From: Maricaulis sp963975345
Lineage (GTDB): Bacteria > Pseudomonadota > Alphaproteobacteria > Caulobacterales > Maricaulaceae
Assembly (NCBI RefSeq): GCF_963975345.1
Contig: NZ_CAXBGE010000003.1
Coordinates: forward strand, 276,342-340,341
Length of the DNA stretch: 64,000 bases
Reading direction: 5' to 3'
Below the pieces are notes generated by a model, which saw only the letters and a program-made list of their open reading frames with translations, was not told where the DNA came from and made no database searches. This document shows positions 33,742 through 41,781 of the stretch, piece after piece; the first letter of the stretch is position 1; every line of letters starts with the position of its first letter. The translations under genes were made by a program, and so were the position numbers.

Positions 33742-36351
33742 CTAGCCGTTGCTCTCAAGCTTGCGTGGCACTTCGATGATCTCGAAGCACTCGATCTTGT
33801 CGCCCTTCTGGATCTCCTGATACTCGATGAAGCCCATGCCGCACTCGGTGCCGGCTTTCACTTCCTTCACTTCTTCCTTGAAGCGTTTCAGGGTCGACAG
33901 ATGACCTTCGTGCACGACGGTGTCGTTGCGCAGCAGGCGAACACCACAGCCACGCTTGACGACGCCTTCGGTCACACGGCAACCGGCAGCCTTGCCAAAG
34001 CGGGTGATGTTGAAGACCTCCAGAATGTCGGCGTAACCGATGAAGTTTTCGCGCTTCTCCGGGGCCAGCATGCCCTCCATCGTATTGCGCACATCATCGA
34101 TGACATCATAGATCACCGAGTAATAGCGGATTTCGACTTTTTCACGCTCGGCAAGGTCGCGAGCCTGTTTGTTGGCGCGGACGTTGAACGCGAAGATCGG
34201 CGAGCCCGATGATTTGGCCAGCAAGACGTCGCCCTCATTGACGCCGCCTGGCGCCGCGAGCACGATTTTCGCTTGGACTTCATCATTGCCAAGCCGCTGG
34301 AGCGACTGCTTGATGGCCTCGGCTGAACCCTGGACATCGGCCTTGATCAGCAGCGGCATTTCCTTGGTCTGGTTTTCCTGCAGACGCGCCATCATCAGCT
34401 CGAGCGAAGTGCCCAAGCCAACATTCTGGCTCCCCGACTCAGAGCGGGTCTTGCGCTGACGGTACATCGCGATCTCGCGAGCCCGGCTTTCATTCTCGAC
34501 CACGGCAAACACTTCGCCCGGATCGGGAGCCCCATCAAGGCCCAACACTTCGACCGGAACCGACGGACCGGCTTCGGACAGGGTTTGGCCACGCTCATTG
34601 GTCAGGGCGCGCACACGGCCCCACTGGCCGCCGGCAACCAGAAGGTCACCGCGTTTCAGCGTACCGCGACGAACCAGAACGGTTGCGACAGAACCGCGAC
34701 CCTTGTCGATCTTGCTTTCGATCACCACGCCTTCGGCATCGCGGTCCGGACGGGCCTTCAGGTCGAGCAATTCGGCCTGGAGCAAAATGGCATCCGTCAG
34801 CTCATCAAGACCGGTCCGCTTCTTGGCGGAGATATTGACGGACTGAACGTCGCCAGACATGGCCTCAACGACGATGTCCTGCTGCAGCAGGTCAGTGATG
34901 ACTTTTTGCGGATCGGCTTCGTGCTTGTCGATCTTGTTGACCGCGACGATGATCGGAGTGCCAGCCGCCTTGGCGAATTTGATCGCCTCGATGGTCTGCG
35001 GCTTCACGGAATCGTCGGCTGCGACCACGATAATCACGATATCGGTCGCTTCGGCGCCGCGCGAACGCATTGCCGAGAAGGCCGCATGGCCTGGCGTGTC
35101 GAGGAAGGTGATCTTGTCGCCCGACTTCAACTGCACCTGGTAGGCGCCGATATGCTGGGTGATGCCACCGGCTTCGCCAGCAACGACATCGGTTGAACGC
35201 AGGGCGTCGAGCAGCGAGGTCTTGCCGTGATCGACATGACCCATGATCGCCACGACTGGTGCGCGCTTGACCTTGCTCTCTTCCGGATCGTCGATGGCGA
35301 TAAAGCCGGTTTCGACATCAGATTCAGAGACCCGCTTCACCGTGTGACCGAAATCTTCGACGATCAGCTCGGCGTCATCGGCTTCCAACACGTCGTCCAT
35401 ACGGACCATCTGGCCCTGTTTCATCAGATATTTGATGACGTCCATCGAGCGTTCGGCCATCCGGTTAGCCAGATCGGCAACGGTGATCGATTCCGGAACG
35501 ATAACTTCGCGGGAAATTTTCTCGCGCGCTGCCCCACCGTCACTGCGGCGCTGTTTTTCACGCTCGCGGGCACGGCGGACCGAAGCGAGTGAACGTTGAC
35601 GGTCCTCATCACCCTCGAGGATGTTCTGGATCGTCAGCTTGCCGCGGCGGCGGCTATCAGCCTTGGCGCGGGCCGGCGTTTGTTGCTGCCCCGGCTTGAC
35701 CGGACCTGCACTGACCGGTGGCCCCTTGCGTTTGACACGTCCACCCATAGCGTCGAGCGTCGCGGCCGGATCAGGCAGATCGGCCCCGTCCATCTCGCGC
35801 TGTGGACGCTTTTCGGGTGCCGGCTTGCGACGGACTTCACCATCGCCCTTTTTCGGGCCGTCATCGGCATCGCGGGAAGCATCGGCTTCAGCCAGGCGGC
35901 GCGCCTCAGCTTCCGCTTCAGCATCACGCTGCGCTTCCTTGATCTGATCGGCTTCGCGGGCCTTCAGCTGATCGAGGTTTTCACGTTCGGCATCAGCGCG
36001 TGCGGCGCGTTCGGTCTCTTCCTGCTTCTTTTTGGCGTCACGGTCAGCCGATTCAGCCCGGGCGCGTGCAACCGCCCGCTGGCGTGAAACGAGCTCTTCT
36101 TCGGACAGACCCAGCTGCCTGGCTTTCGCGGCAAGCGCGGACTCACCCTTGTTGGCGCTGCCGCCACCAGGGCCCCTCCCACCGGCTGGACCCGAGTCCT
36201 TGCCAGGCGTAACCACACGTTTTCGCTTCTTCTCAACCACCACGGCCTTCGAACGTCCGCGCGCAAAACTTTGCTGCACGGTGCCCGCACCGGGTCGTTT
36301 CAGAGAGAGCGGCCGGCGGCCGGAGGAATTATTGTCGTCTGCGTCGCTCAT
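33742..36351 (-). CDS. infB: Translation initiation factor IF-2
   Basis: GTPase that brings initiator tRNA to the 30S subunit. 869 residues. About 300 N-terminal residues are a low-complexity Lys/Arg/Glu/Ala region with short repeats of AEADA type; the GTPase follows with G1 GHVDHGKT, G3 DTPGH and G4 NKID, then the IF2 beta-barrel and C2 domains ending IECFEIIEVPRKL. AAGG lies 10 nt before the ATG, and a small hairpin sits just upstream. It follows ylxR after 159 bp. The gene is isolated from rbfA by a terminator. Confidence 0.97.
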   Translation of the reverse strand: MSDADDNNSSGRRPLSLKRPGAGTVQQSFARGRSKAVVVEKKRKRVVTPGKDSGPAGGRGPGGGSANKGESALAAKARQLGLSEEELVSRQRAVARARAESADRDAKKKQEETERAARADAERENLDQLKAREADQIKEAQRDAEAEAEARRLAEADASRDADDGPKKGDGEVRRKPAPEKRPQREMDGADLPDPAATLDAMGGRVKRKGPPVSAGPVKPGQQQTPARAKADSRRRGKLTIQNILEGDEDRQRSLASVRRAREREKQRRSDGGAAREKISREVIVPESITVADLANRMAERSMDVIKYLMKQGQMVRMDDVLEADDAELIVEDFGHTVKRVSESDVETGFIAIDDPEESKVKRAPVVAIMGHVDHGKTSLLDALRSTDVVAGEAGGITQHIGAYQVQLKSGDKITFLDTPGHAAFSAMRSRGAEATDIVIIVVAADDSVKPQTIEAIKFAKAAGTPIIVAVNKIDKHEADPQKVITDLLQQDIVVEAMSGDVQSVNISAKKRTGLDELTDAILLQAELLDLKARPDRDAEGVVIESKIDKGRGSVATVLVRRGTLKRGDLLVAGGQWGRVRALTNERGQTLSEAGPSVPVEVLGLDGAPDPGEVFAVVENESRAREIAMYRQRKTRSESGSQNVGLGTSLELMMARLQENQTKEMPLLIKADVQGSAEAIKQSLQRLGNDEVQAKIVLAAPGGVNEGDVLLAKSSGSPIFAFNVRANKQARDLAEREKVEIRYYSVIYDVIDDVRNTMEGMLAPEKRENFIGYADILEVFNITRFGKAAGCRVTEGVVKRGCGVRLLRNDTVVHEGHLSTLKRFKEEVKEVKAGTECGMGFIEYQEIQKGDKIECFEIIEVPRKLESNG

Positions 36352-36510
36352 GCGAGCCTTCCAAGTTCGGCTATCGTTTGACGGGCTTTTCCGGTAGCCG
36401 AGTGCCGGAAATCCGCGCTGTTCATACCTGGTCCGGCATGAAGGATCGCTAACCTAGCGACCTCCACCCCGTATTCAACCGCTGTTGCGGCCTGCGCCGC
36501 AGCTCCCGCG

Positions 36511-37158
36511 TCAGGAAGCCGGCGGCCGGAAGCCCTGAAGCTTCCCCATTGTCACTCCGAAGGCGCGCGCCTGCGCCCCACCGGTCAATACTCCATGCAC
36601 GACCGAGCCGCGTCCCAGCGCCTCTCCCAATTGCTCGGCAGTAAAGCCGCTGGCAACTGGAATCTCGCCCCAGGCGGCCTGGGCCAACCGGTCGAGCTTC
36701 GTGCGTCCGTCCTCGGCGCCGTCCAGCGCCTCAATCCTCCAGGCCGGTCGCCCGGCCTTCAAGGCAATGCGGGCGGCGTCAAACCCAAGGGCCACTTCGC
36801 CAGCTCGTCGCGCCAGACCCAGCAGGCTGAGCGCGCGCGCTTCCAGTTGTGCCTCAATCAGATCAGCCAGCCCGTCCGGAACTTTGACTGCCCGACCGGC
36901 GGACCGGTTGAACAGGCCCTTCTTGGCAGCCTTCTCGACCGCATCGCGATCGGCACTGACCCAGATGCCACGACCTGGCAATTTGGCGGCGATATCGGGA
37001 AACACTTCGTCTCCCGGGCCAATCACCAGGCGTATAAGTTGCGCCTCGTCCCTGACCTCACCGGAGGCGATGCACCGCTTTTCCCGGCTCGCCGCTGTTG
37101 CTGCCTTTGGATTAGTCAGCCTTCTCCTCCTCGTCCGACGCAGCCGCGTCAAGATCAA
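36511..37158 (-). CDS. YlxR/DUF448 RNA-binding protein with an L7Ae-like C-terminal region
   Basis: About 215 residues. The YlxR domain starts at REKRCIASGEVRDEAQLIRLV and includes LPGRGIWVSADRDAVEKA; the C-terminal half (LLGLARRAGEVALGFDAARIAL) resembles the L7Ae/L30e-type fold fused to YlxR in Alphaproteobacteria. No ATG precedes the conserved domain; candidates are TTG codons at 37158 and 37152 and a CTG at 37119 directly behind GGAGAAGG. The frame overlaps nusA by up to 47 bp, so translation is probably coupled to nusA. The start is therefore uncertain. The nusA-ylxR-infB order is the usual one. Confidence 0.85.
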   Translation of the reverse strand: MILTRLRRTRRRRLTNPKAATAASREKRCIASGEVRDEAQLIRLVIGPGDEVFPDIAAKLPGRGIWVSADRDAVEKAAKKGLFNRSAGRAVKVPDGLADLIEAQLEARALSLLGLARRAGEVALGFDAARIALKAGRPAWRIEALDGAEDGRTKLDRLAQAAWGEIPVASGFTAEQLGEALGRGSVVHGVLTGGAQARAFGVTMGKLQGFRPPAS

Positions 37159-38827
37159 GACCCAAGGCCGCAGCTTCGGCTTCGAGCTCTTCCAGATTCA
37201 TGTCTTCAACATCAAAGACGTGGGCGTCAGGATCTTCATCCTCGACTTCCACAACTTCGCGCACCGGCATGTCTTCCTCGGAAATCCAGCCGGCAATAAC
37301 ACGGGCGCGCATGATCAGCATTTCGGCGTCTTCTGCGGAAAGCTCGAAAGCCTCAAGAACGCCCGGCTGACGAACGCGCTCGCCATTCACGGTTTCAAAC
37401 CAGCCGCGCAGATCATCGGTCACCAGACCGGCAAGATCTTCGACCGTTTTGATGTCATTTTCGCCGAGCGCGACGGTCATCGGAAGTTCGATACCGTCGA
37501 CCTCAAGCAGAGCATCCTCGACACCGAGTTCCTTGCGCTTGACGTCCTGCTCGCCGGCGATGCGGTCAAGATAATCGCGGGCACGTGCCTGGATCTCTTC
37601 AGCCGTGTCATCGTCAAAGCCTTCAATCGCGGCAATCTCGCCAAGCCCGACATAGGCGATCTCGGCCACATCGGTGAAGCCTTCGGTCGCCAACAATTGC
37701 GCGATGACTTCATCGACATCGAGTGCACCGGTGAACAGGGCGGTCCGCTCCGCGAATTCGCGTTGGCGGCGTTCGGATTCTTCCTCTTCGGTGAGGATAT
37801 CGATCGACCAACCGGTCAGCTGCGAGGCCAAGCGTACATTCTGACCACGACGGCCGATGGCGAGCGAAAGCTGCTCGTCGGGCACCACGACTTCGATGCG
37901 ACGGTCTTCGTCATCGAGGACGACCTTCGATACTTCGGCCGGCTGCAGCGCATTGACGATAAACGTCGCCGGATCGTCGGACCACGGGATGATGTCGATC
38001 TTCTCGCCAGCCAGTTCGGAAACCACCGCCTGAACGCGCGAACCGCGCATACCGACACAAGCACCGACCGGATCGATCGAGGCGTCGTTGGAAATTACCG
38101 CAATCTTGGCACGGCTACCCGGATCGCGGGCAACGGCGGAAATCTCGATAATGCCTTCATAGACTTCAGGCACTTCCTGCGAGAACAGGGCGGCCATGAA
38201 ATCGGGGTGGGCACGCGACAGGAAAATCTGCGGGCCACGGACTTCGGGGCGAACATCATAGATATAGGCGCGCACGCGCTCATTGGTCTGCAGATTTTCG
38301 CGCGGGATGCCGTCGGCGCGGCGGATAATGCCCTCGGCGCGGCCGAGATCCATGATCACATTGCCATACTCGACACGCTTGACGATGCCATTGATGACTT
38401 CGCCGATACGGTCCTTGTATTCGTCGAACTGGCGCGCCCGCTCGGCTTCGCGCACTTTTTGCGTGATCACCTGTTTGGCGGTCTGCGAGGCGACCCGGCC
38501 AAATTCGATCGGCGGCAGCTCGTCGGAGAAGACCGTTCCGATTTCGGCGGTTTTGTCGATCTTGCGAGCTTCGGCGAGGGAAATTTCCTGGCTGTCATTC
38601 TCGACTTCTTCGGCGACCGTCATGCATCGGGTCAGCGACAATTCACCGGTCTTGGTGTCGATCTTGGCGCGAATATCATTTTCGGCGCCGTAGCGAGACT
38701 TCGCAGCTTTTTGAATCGCTTCTTCAATCGCTTCGATCACGATCGATTCGCTGATCGACTTCTCGGCCGCAACGGCACGCGCGATCTGCAGCAATTCAAG
38801 CCTGTTGGCGCTGACACCAATGCTCAT
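37112..38827 (-). CDS. nusA: Transcription termination/antitermination factor NusA
   Basis: 571 residues. N-terminal RNA-polymerase-binding domain, S1 domain (GVIVKRV-like IVKRVEYGNVIMDLG), two KH domains (VGMRGSRVQAVVSEL and AIGRRGQNVRLASQL), then the C-terminal acidic repeats typical of Proteobacteria (AIEGFDDDTAEEIQARAR; SAEDAEMLIMRARVIAGW), ending in an acidic tail. Controls pausing, hairpin termination and antitermination. Follows rimP with 31 bp between. An intrinsic terminator in the rimP leader makes feedback by NusA plausible. Confidence 0.97.
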   Translation of the reverse strand: MSIGVSANRLELLQIARAVAAEKSISESIVIEAIEEAIQKAAKSRYGAENDIRAKIDTKTGELSLTRCMTVAEEVENDSQEISLAEARKIDKTAEIGTVFSDELPPIEFGRVASQTAKQVITQKVREAERARQFDEYKDRIGEVINGIVKRVEYGNVIMDLGRAEGIIRRADGIPRENLQTNERVRAYIYDVRPEVRGPQIFLSRAHPDFMAALFSQEVPEVYEGIIEISAVARDPGSRAKIAVISNDASIDPVGACVGMRGSRVQAVVSELAGEKIDIIPWSDDPATFIVNALQPAEVSKVVLDDEDRRIEVVVPDEQLSLAIGRRGQNVRLASQLTGWSIDILTEEEESERRQREFAERTALFTGALDVDEVIAQLLATEGFTDVAEIAYVGLGEIAAIEGFDDDTAEEIQARARDYLDRIAGEQDVKRKELGVEDALLEVDGIELPMTVALGENDIKTVEDLAGLVTDDLRGWFETVNGERVRQPGVLEAFELSAEDAEMLIMRARVIAGWISEEDMPVREVVEVEDEDPDAHVFDVEDMNLEELEAEAAALGLDLDAAASDEEEKAD

Positions 38828-38858
38828 CGGAAGTTCCCCGTTACGATGGACTGCGACA

Positions 38859-39392
38859 TCATTCGTCTCCTTCGGTCGTCGCGGGCGCCTCGGCGCGCGC
38901 TTTCAAATTCGCCTCAATCAAGGCGTCCGTCAAAACCAGTTTGGCATCATTGATCCAGTCAAACGGGATCAGTGTTGTGTCCTCTTCGCCGTCAATATCG
39001 AGCAAAACATTGCCCGCCTCGACGCCGGCGAGAATTCCCCTGAAGCGCTTGCGGCCTTCGGCCAGGCGGTCCAGCTCAATCTTGACCTCATTACCTTCCC
39101 AGCGCTCGAAATGCGGCAGGGTGGTCAGCGGCCTGTCGATACCCGGTGATGATACCTCAAGATCGAATTCTCCGGAAATCGGATCCTCGGTCTCAAGCGC
39201 GCCGGAAATGCCGCGCGACAGGCGCGCGCAATCCTCGACGCCAATGGCGCCATCGGCCCGGTCGGCCATGATCTGCAAACGGGCGCGCTTTCCGGACAGG
39301 ACCCGCACGCGCACGATTTCCAGCCCGAGCTCGGCGGCTACCGGCTCTGCCAGATTAAGGATGCGGATATCCTGTGGTGTCTTCGTCTTCAA
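38859..39392 (-). CDS. rimP: Ribosome maturation factor RimP
   Basis: Needed for 30S maturation. 177 residues if translation starts at the TTG at 39392, which has GGAG 8 nt upstream; the frame runs on upstream without a better start and crosses the terminator hairpin. Landmarks: LAEPVAAELGLEIVRVRVL, DCARLSRGISGALE, LEVSSPGIDRPL and the C-terminal SH3-like LIPFDWINDAKLVLTD. First gene of the rimP-nusA-ylxR-infB operon, with its own promoter and an attenuator-like terminator in its leader. Confidence 0.92.
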   Translation of the reverse strand: MKTKTPQDIRILNLAEPVAAELGLEIVRVRVLSGKRARLQIMADRADGAIGVEDCARLSRGISGALETEDPISGEFDLEVSSPGIDRPLTTLPHFERWEGNEVKIELDRLAEGRKRFRGILAGVEAGNVLLDIDGEEDTTLIPFDWINDAKLVLTDALIEANLKARAEAPATTEGDE

Positions 39393-39416
39393 GCCGGCGG
39401 CTCCGTGAGCAGTAAC

Positions 39417-39447
39417 AAAAAGAGCGGCCGCCGTTAGGCGACCGCTC
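39417..39447 (-). terminator. Intrinsic terminator within the rimP leader (possible attenuator)
   Basis: Minus strand: 11-bp stem (39437-39447 pairs with 39422-39432, one G-U wobble), four-base loop and five T residues (39421-39417). It lies between the promoter at 39488-39516 and the rimP start at 39392, so a transcript from that promoter must pass it. In E. coli the rimP-nusA operon leader also carries terminators, so attenuation is a reasonable inference. It would also stop read-through from trmB. Confidence 0.85.
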
Positions 39448-39487
39448 GATAGCATCATCCAATGCGATCGAACTTGTGTATGGCGGC

Positions 39488-39516
39488 TATATACGCGCGG
39501 CAAAAACCTTTGGCAA
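39488..39516 (-). promoter_or_regulatory. Strong promoter of the rimP-nusA operon
   Basis: Minus strand -35 TTGCCA (39511-39516), 17-bp spacer, -10 TATATA (39488-39493). Predicted start near 39480 gives a leader of about 90 nt that contains the terminator hairpin at 39417-39447. Confidence 0.7.
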
Positions 39517-39561
39517 GGCGGAGGCATCAGCGAGGACTCAACAACCCACCACAAAACTAGA

Positions 39562-39576
39562 TGCGAATCGTTATCA
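39562..39576. promoter_or_regulatory. Fur-box-like inverted repeat upstream of the outer-membrane gene
   Basis: TGCGAATCGTTATCA is an imperfect palindrome close to the pattern TGCnAATnATTnGCA used by Fur in many Proteobacteria (two mismatches). It lies 60 bp upstream of the ATG at 39636. A fur-type gene is in this window (48543-48962). A single site found by eye, so tentative. Confidence 0.35.
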
Positions 39577-39635
39577 GACGCAGTTGCATAAACGGATTGA
39601 GGAGAATAGGAAGCTTCAAAACTTTGGAGCAAACT

Positions 39636-40373
39636 ATGAAAAATTCCCTGTTTTGTGCAGCGTTAATGGCCGGCCTTATCCCCGCTATCGCTGCGGCCGA
39701 GCCCGGTGTGACCAATGTCGTCTACGGGCCGAGCGTCGAAGCTGGCGAAACGGAAATCGAGCTTCGCTACGGCCGCCTCAATGGTGGCGGCGCTGACGGG
39801 CGCTGGGCGACCGTCGGTGAATATGGCCATGCGGTCACTGATTGGTGGCGCCCTGCGGCGCTGTTCGAGGTCAGTCGTGATCCCGGCGGCGAGGCCGAGC
39901 TTGAGGCAGTGGCCTTTGAGAATGTGTTCGATTTCACCGCGACCCGGAATTGGCCGGTGCATTTCGGTGCTTACGCCGAATACGAAGCCAATCTGCTGCA
40001 CGGCGCCGACAAGGTTGAACTCAAACTGCTGAGCGAGCTGAATTCCGGCCCCGCACGACTGCGTGTCAATCTGATCGGTGAACGCGAAGTCGGTGGCGGC
40101 GCCGGCGATGAGTGGGAATACGGGTATGCAATACAAGGCCTGGTCAGGGTTGGTGACGAGCTGGCTGTTGGCCTGGAGGCCTTTGGCGATGCGGGCACCA
40201 GCGATGACTTTGGGAGCCTGAACGATCGGGCCCGCTATATCGGCCCTTTCGTGGAGTTCGAGGCGTTCGAGATCGCCGGACATGATGTGGAAGTCCAAGC
40301 TGGCTATCTGTTCGCGAACGGCGATGCCGCTGCTGACGGGCAGGCTCGCCTCAAATTCGAACTGGAATTCTAG
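39636..40373 (+). CDS. Putative outer-membrane beta-barrel protein
   Basis: 245 residues from ATG 39636 with TTTGGAGC upstream. Signal peptide MKNSLFCAALMAGLIPAIAAA. The mature chain is made of alternating short amphipathic strands rich in Gly, Asp, Glu and aromatic residues (EIELRYGRL, VHFGAYAEYEANL, VEVQAGYLF) and ends in Phe (KFELEF), the usual sign of an outer-membrane barrel. No named family recognised. It lies antisense to the rimP leader and between trmB and rimP, and overlaps the trmB stop by 4 bp. Confidence 0.72.
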   Translation: MKNSLFCAALMAGLIPAIAAAEPGVTNVVYGPSVEAGETEIELRYGRLNGGGADGRWATVGEYGHAVTDWWRPAALFEVSRDPGGEAELEAVAFENVFDFTATRNWPVHFGAYAEYEANLLHGADKVELKLLSELNSGPARLRVNLIGEREVGGGAGDEWEYGYAIQGLVRVGDELAVGLEAFGDAGTSDDFGSLNDRARYIGPFVEFEAFEIAGHDVEVQAGYLFANGDAAADGQARLKFELEF

Positions 40374-41056
40374 ACCCGCAGGAAATCCATGAAAACCGGG
40401 GCACAGTCACCGAGATTCTTGGTTTCATAACGGGTGCGGACATGATCGGCCGGCGGCTGCGTCCAATCGGAGGCCGCCCCGGCCGTCCATTCAAAACGGG
40501 CATCGCCAGCCAGCTCGATCATGACGTGGTCGGCATAGGACTTCACGTCGGTTGCGATGCGCAATTGTCCGCCCGGCTTGAGAATGCGAGCGAAATGATC
40601 TCGCGTCGATTGCTGGACCAGACGCCGTTTCGCGTGGCGCTTCTTGTGCCACGGGTCCGGGAAGAGCAGAAACACGCGATCAAAACACTGGTCGGAAAAG
40701 CGTGGAAGAACATCGCGCGCATCACCACGATGCACACGAAGATTGGAGAGATCTCCAGCCTTGATCGCGGCGAGCGTCTTTGCGACTCCATTGAGGAAGG
40801 GTTCGATCCCGACATAGAGTGATTGTGGGTCACGCGCGGCTTGGGCGACCAGGTGTTCACCGCTGCCAAAGCCGATTTCGAGAATGCTTGCCGACTTGTC
40901 GGGGTCCAGCCGGGCTGGATCAATCTCGCCGTCTGACGGCAGATCGATCGTCGGCAAAAACTCTTCGATCAGCGCCTGCTGGTGCGCGGAGAGTGGCTTG
41001 CCCTTGGCGCGGCCGAACAGCCGGAAATCTCCAGAGGCATTAAGTTGATCTGTCAT
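40370..41056 (-). CDS. trmB: tRNA (guanine-N7)-methyltransferase TrmB
   Basis: Methylates G46 of tRNA with SAM. 228 residues from ATG 41056. SAM motif ILEIGFGSGEHLV (near residue 57), FLLFPDPWHKKRHAKRR with the family-specific PDPW, and RIATDVKSYADH are all present. In related genomes metK sits just upstream; here 217 bp of non-coding DNA follow and the next gene is the HTH regulator. Confidence 0.95.
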   Translation of the reverse strand: MTDQLNASGDFRLFGRAKGKPLSAHQQALIEEFLPTIDLPSDGEIDPARLDPDKSASILEIGFGSGEHLVAQAARDPQSLYVGIEPFLNGVAKTLAAIKAGDLSNLRVHRGDARDVLPRFSDQCFDRVFLLFPDPWHKKRHAKRRLVQQSTRDHFARILKPGGQLRIATDVKSYADHVMIELAGDARFEWTAGAASDWTQPPADHVRTRYETKNLGDCAPVFMDFLRV

Positions 41057-41273
41057 GCCGGGCGACTTAGCGAATTTTCGCCGGCCCTGCACGCATTGCG
41101 TCAGCAAACCCGGTTTGCGCCGGTTCTCCCGCCGTCTTGGCGCCTCGACCTAACATCAGAGCAACGCCAAAATTCCACCGCCAGCGATAAAGCGATGAAG
41201 TGTCGATCATCATTTCATGAAATCTTGGCCTGGCAAAGCTGCGCACAGACCTGCCATCGGGCCAATCAGCCCC

Positions 41274-41696
41274 TCACGACACCAGTTCATCTTGTTCAGC
41301 GGCCAGCGTGCGCACGAGCTCAAGCACCCGGCGTCGTACTTTCGCATCACCGATGCGCGAGAAGGCCTCGGCCAGCGAGACGCCGTCGGAACTCTGGATG
41401 AAATTGTAAACAATCGGGGTCTGGTCACCGTCCGCCATGCCCGACACGAGGGGCCTGTCGGACAAGTCCTCGAAAAAGAACTGGATTGGCACCTCAAGCA
41501 CACGGGACAGCCTGTAGAGCCTGCTCGCGCCGACTCGGTTGGCGCCGCGCTCGTATTTCTGGACCTGCTGGAAAGTGACACCCAGTTCGTCGCCAAGCTT
41601 CTCCTGGCTCATCTTCATCAGCTGACGACGCAGCCGAATTCGCGACCCCACATGCATGTCGACCGGTTCCGGTACGCGGGGACTTGGTTTCTGCAT
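41274..41696 (-). CDS. XRE/Cro-CI family helix-turn-helix regulator
   Basis: 140 residues. HTH_3 domain at about 15-70 (RIRLRRQLMKMSQEKLGDELGVTFQQVQKYERG), followed by a helical C-terminal part of about 60 residues (VSLAEAFSRIGDAKVRRRVLELVRTL). This regulator is conserved between lnt and metK/trmB in Alphaproteobacteria. It is preceded by lnt with 85 bp. Its target is not visible; conservation beside translation genes suggests a housekeeping role. Confidence 0.88.
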   Translation of the reverse strand: MQKPSPRVPEPVDMHVGSRIRLRRQLMKMSQEKLGDELGVTFQQVQKYERGANRVGASRLYRLSRVLEVPIQFFFEDLSDRPLVSGMADGDQTPIVYNFIQSSDGVSLAEAFSRIGDAKVRRRVLELVRTLAAEQDELVS

Positions 41697-41781
41697 GTAT
41701 TCACCTCATTTCAGGGCCAACCGCCCTGTGACGCATACCTAACTAACATGAGCTGGTCTGCACGGCATAATCACTATCTGG

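Noticed and set aside
36701..38953. 750-codon open frame antisense to nusA and ylxR
   Set aside because: Shadow of nusA codon bias; no domain and no ribosome site.
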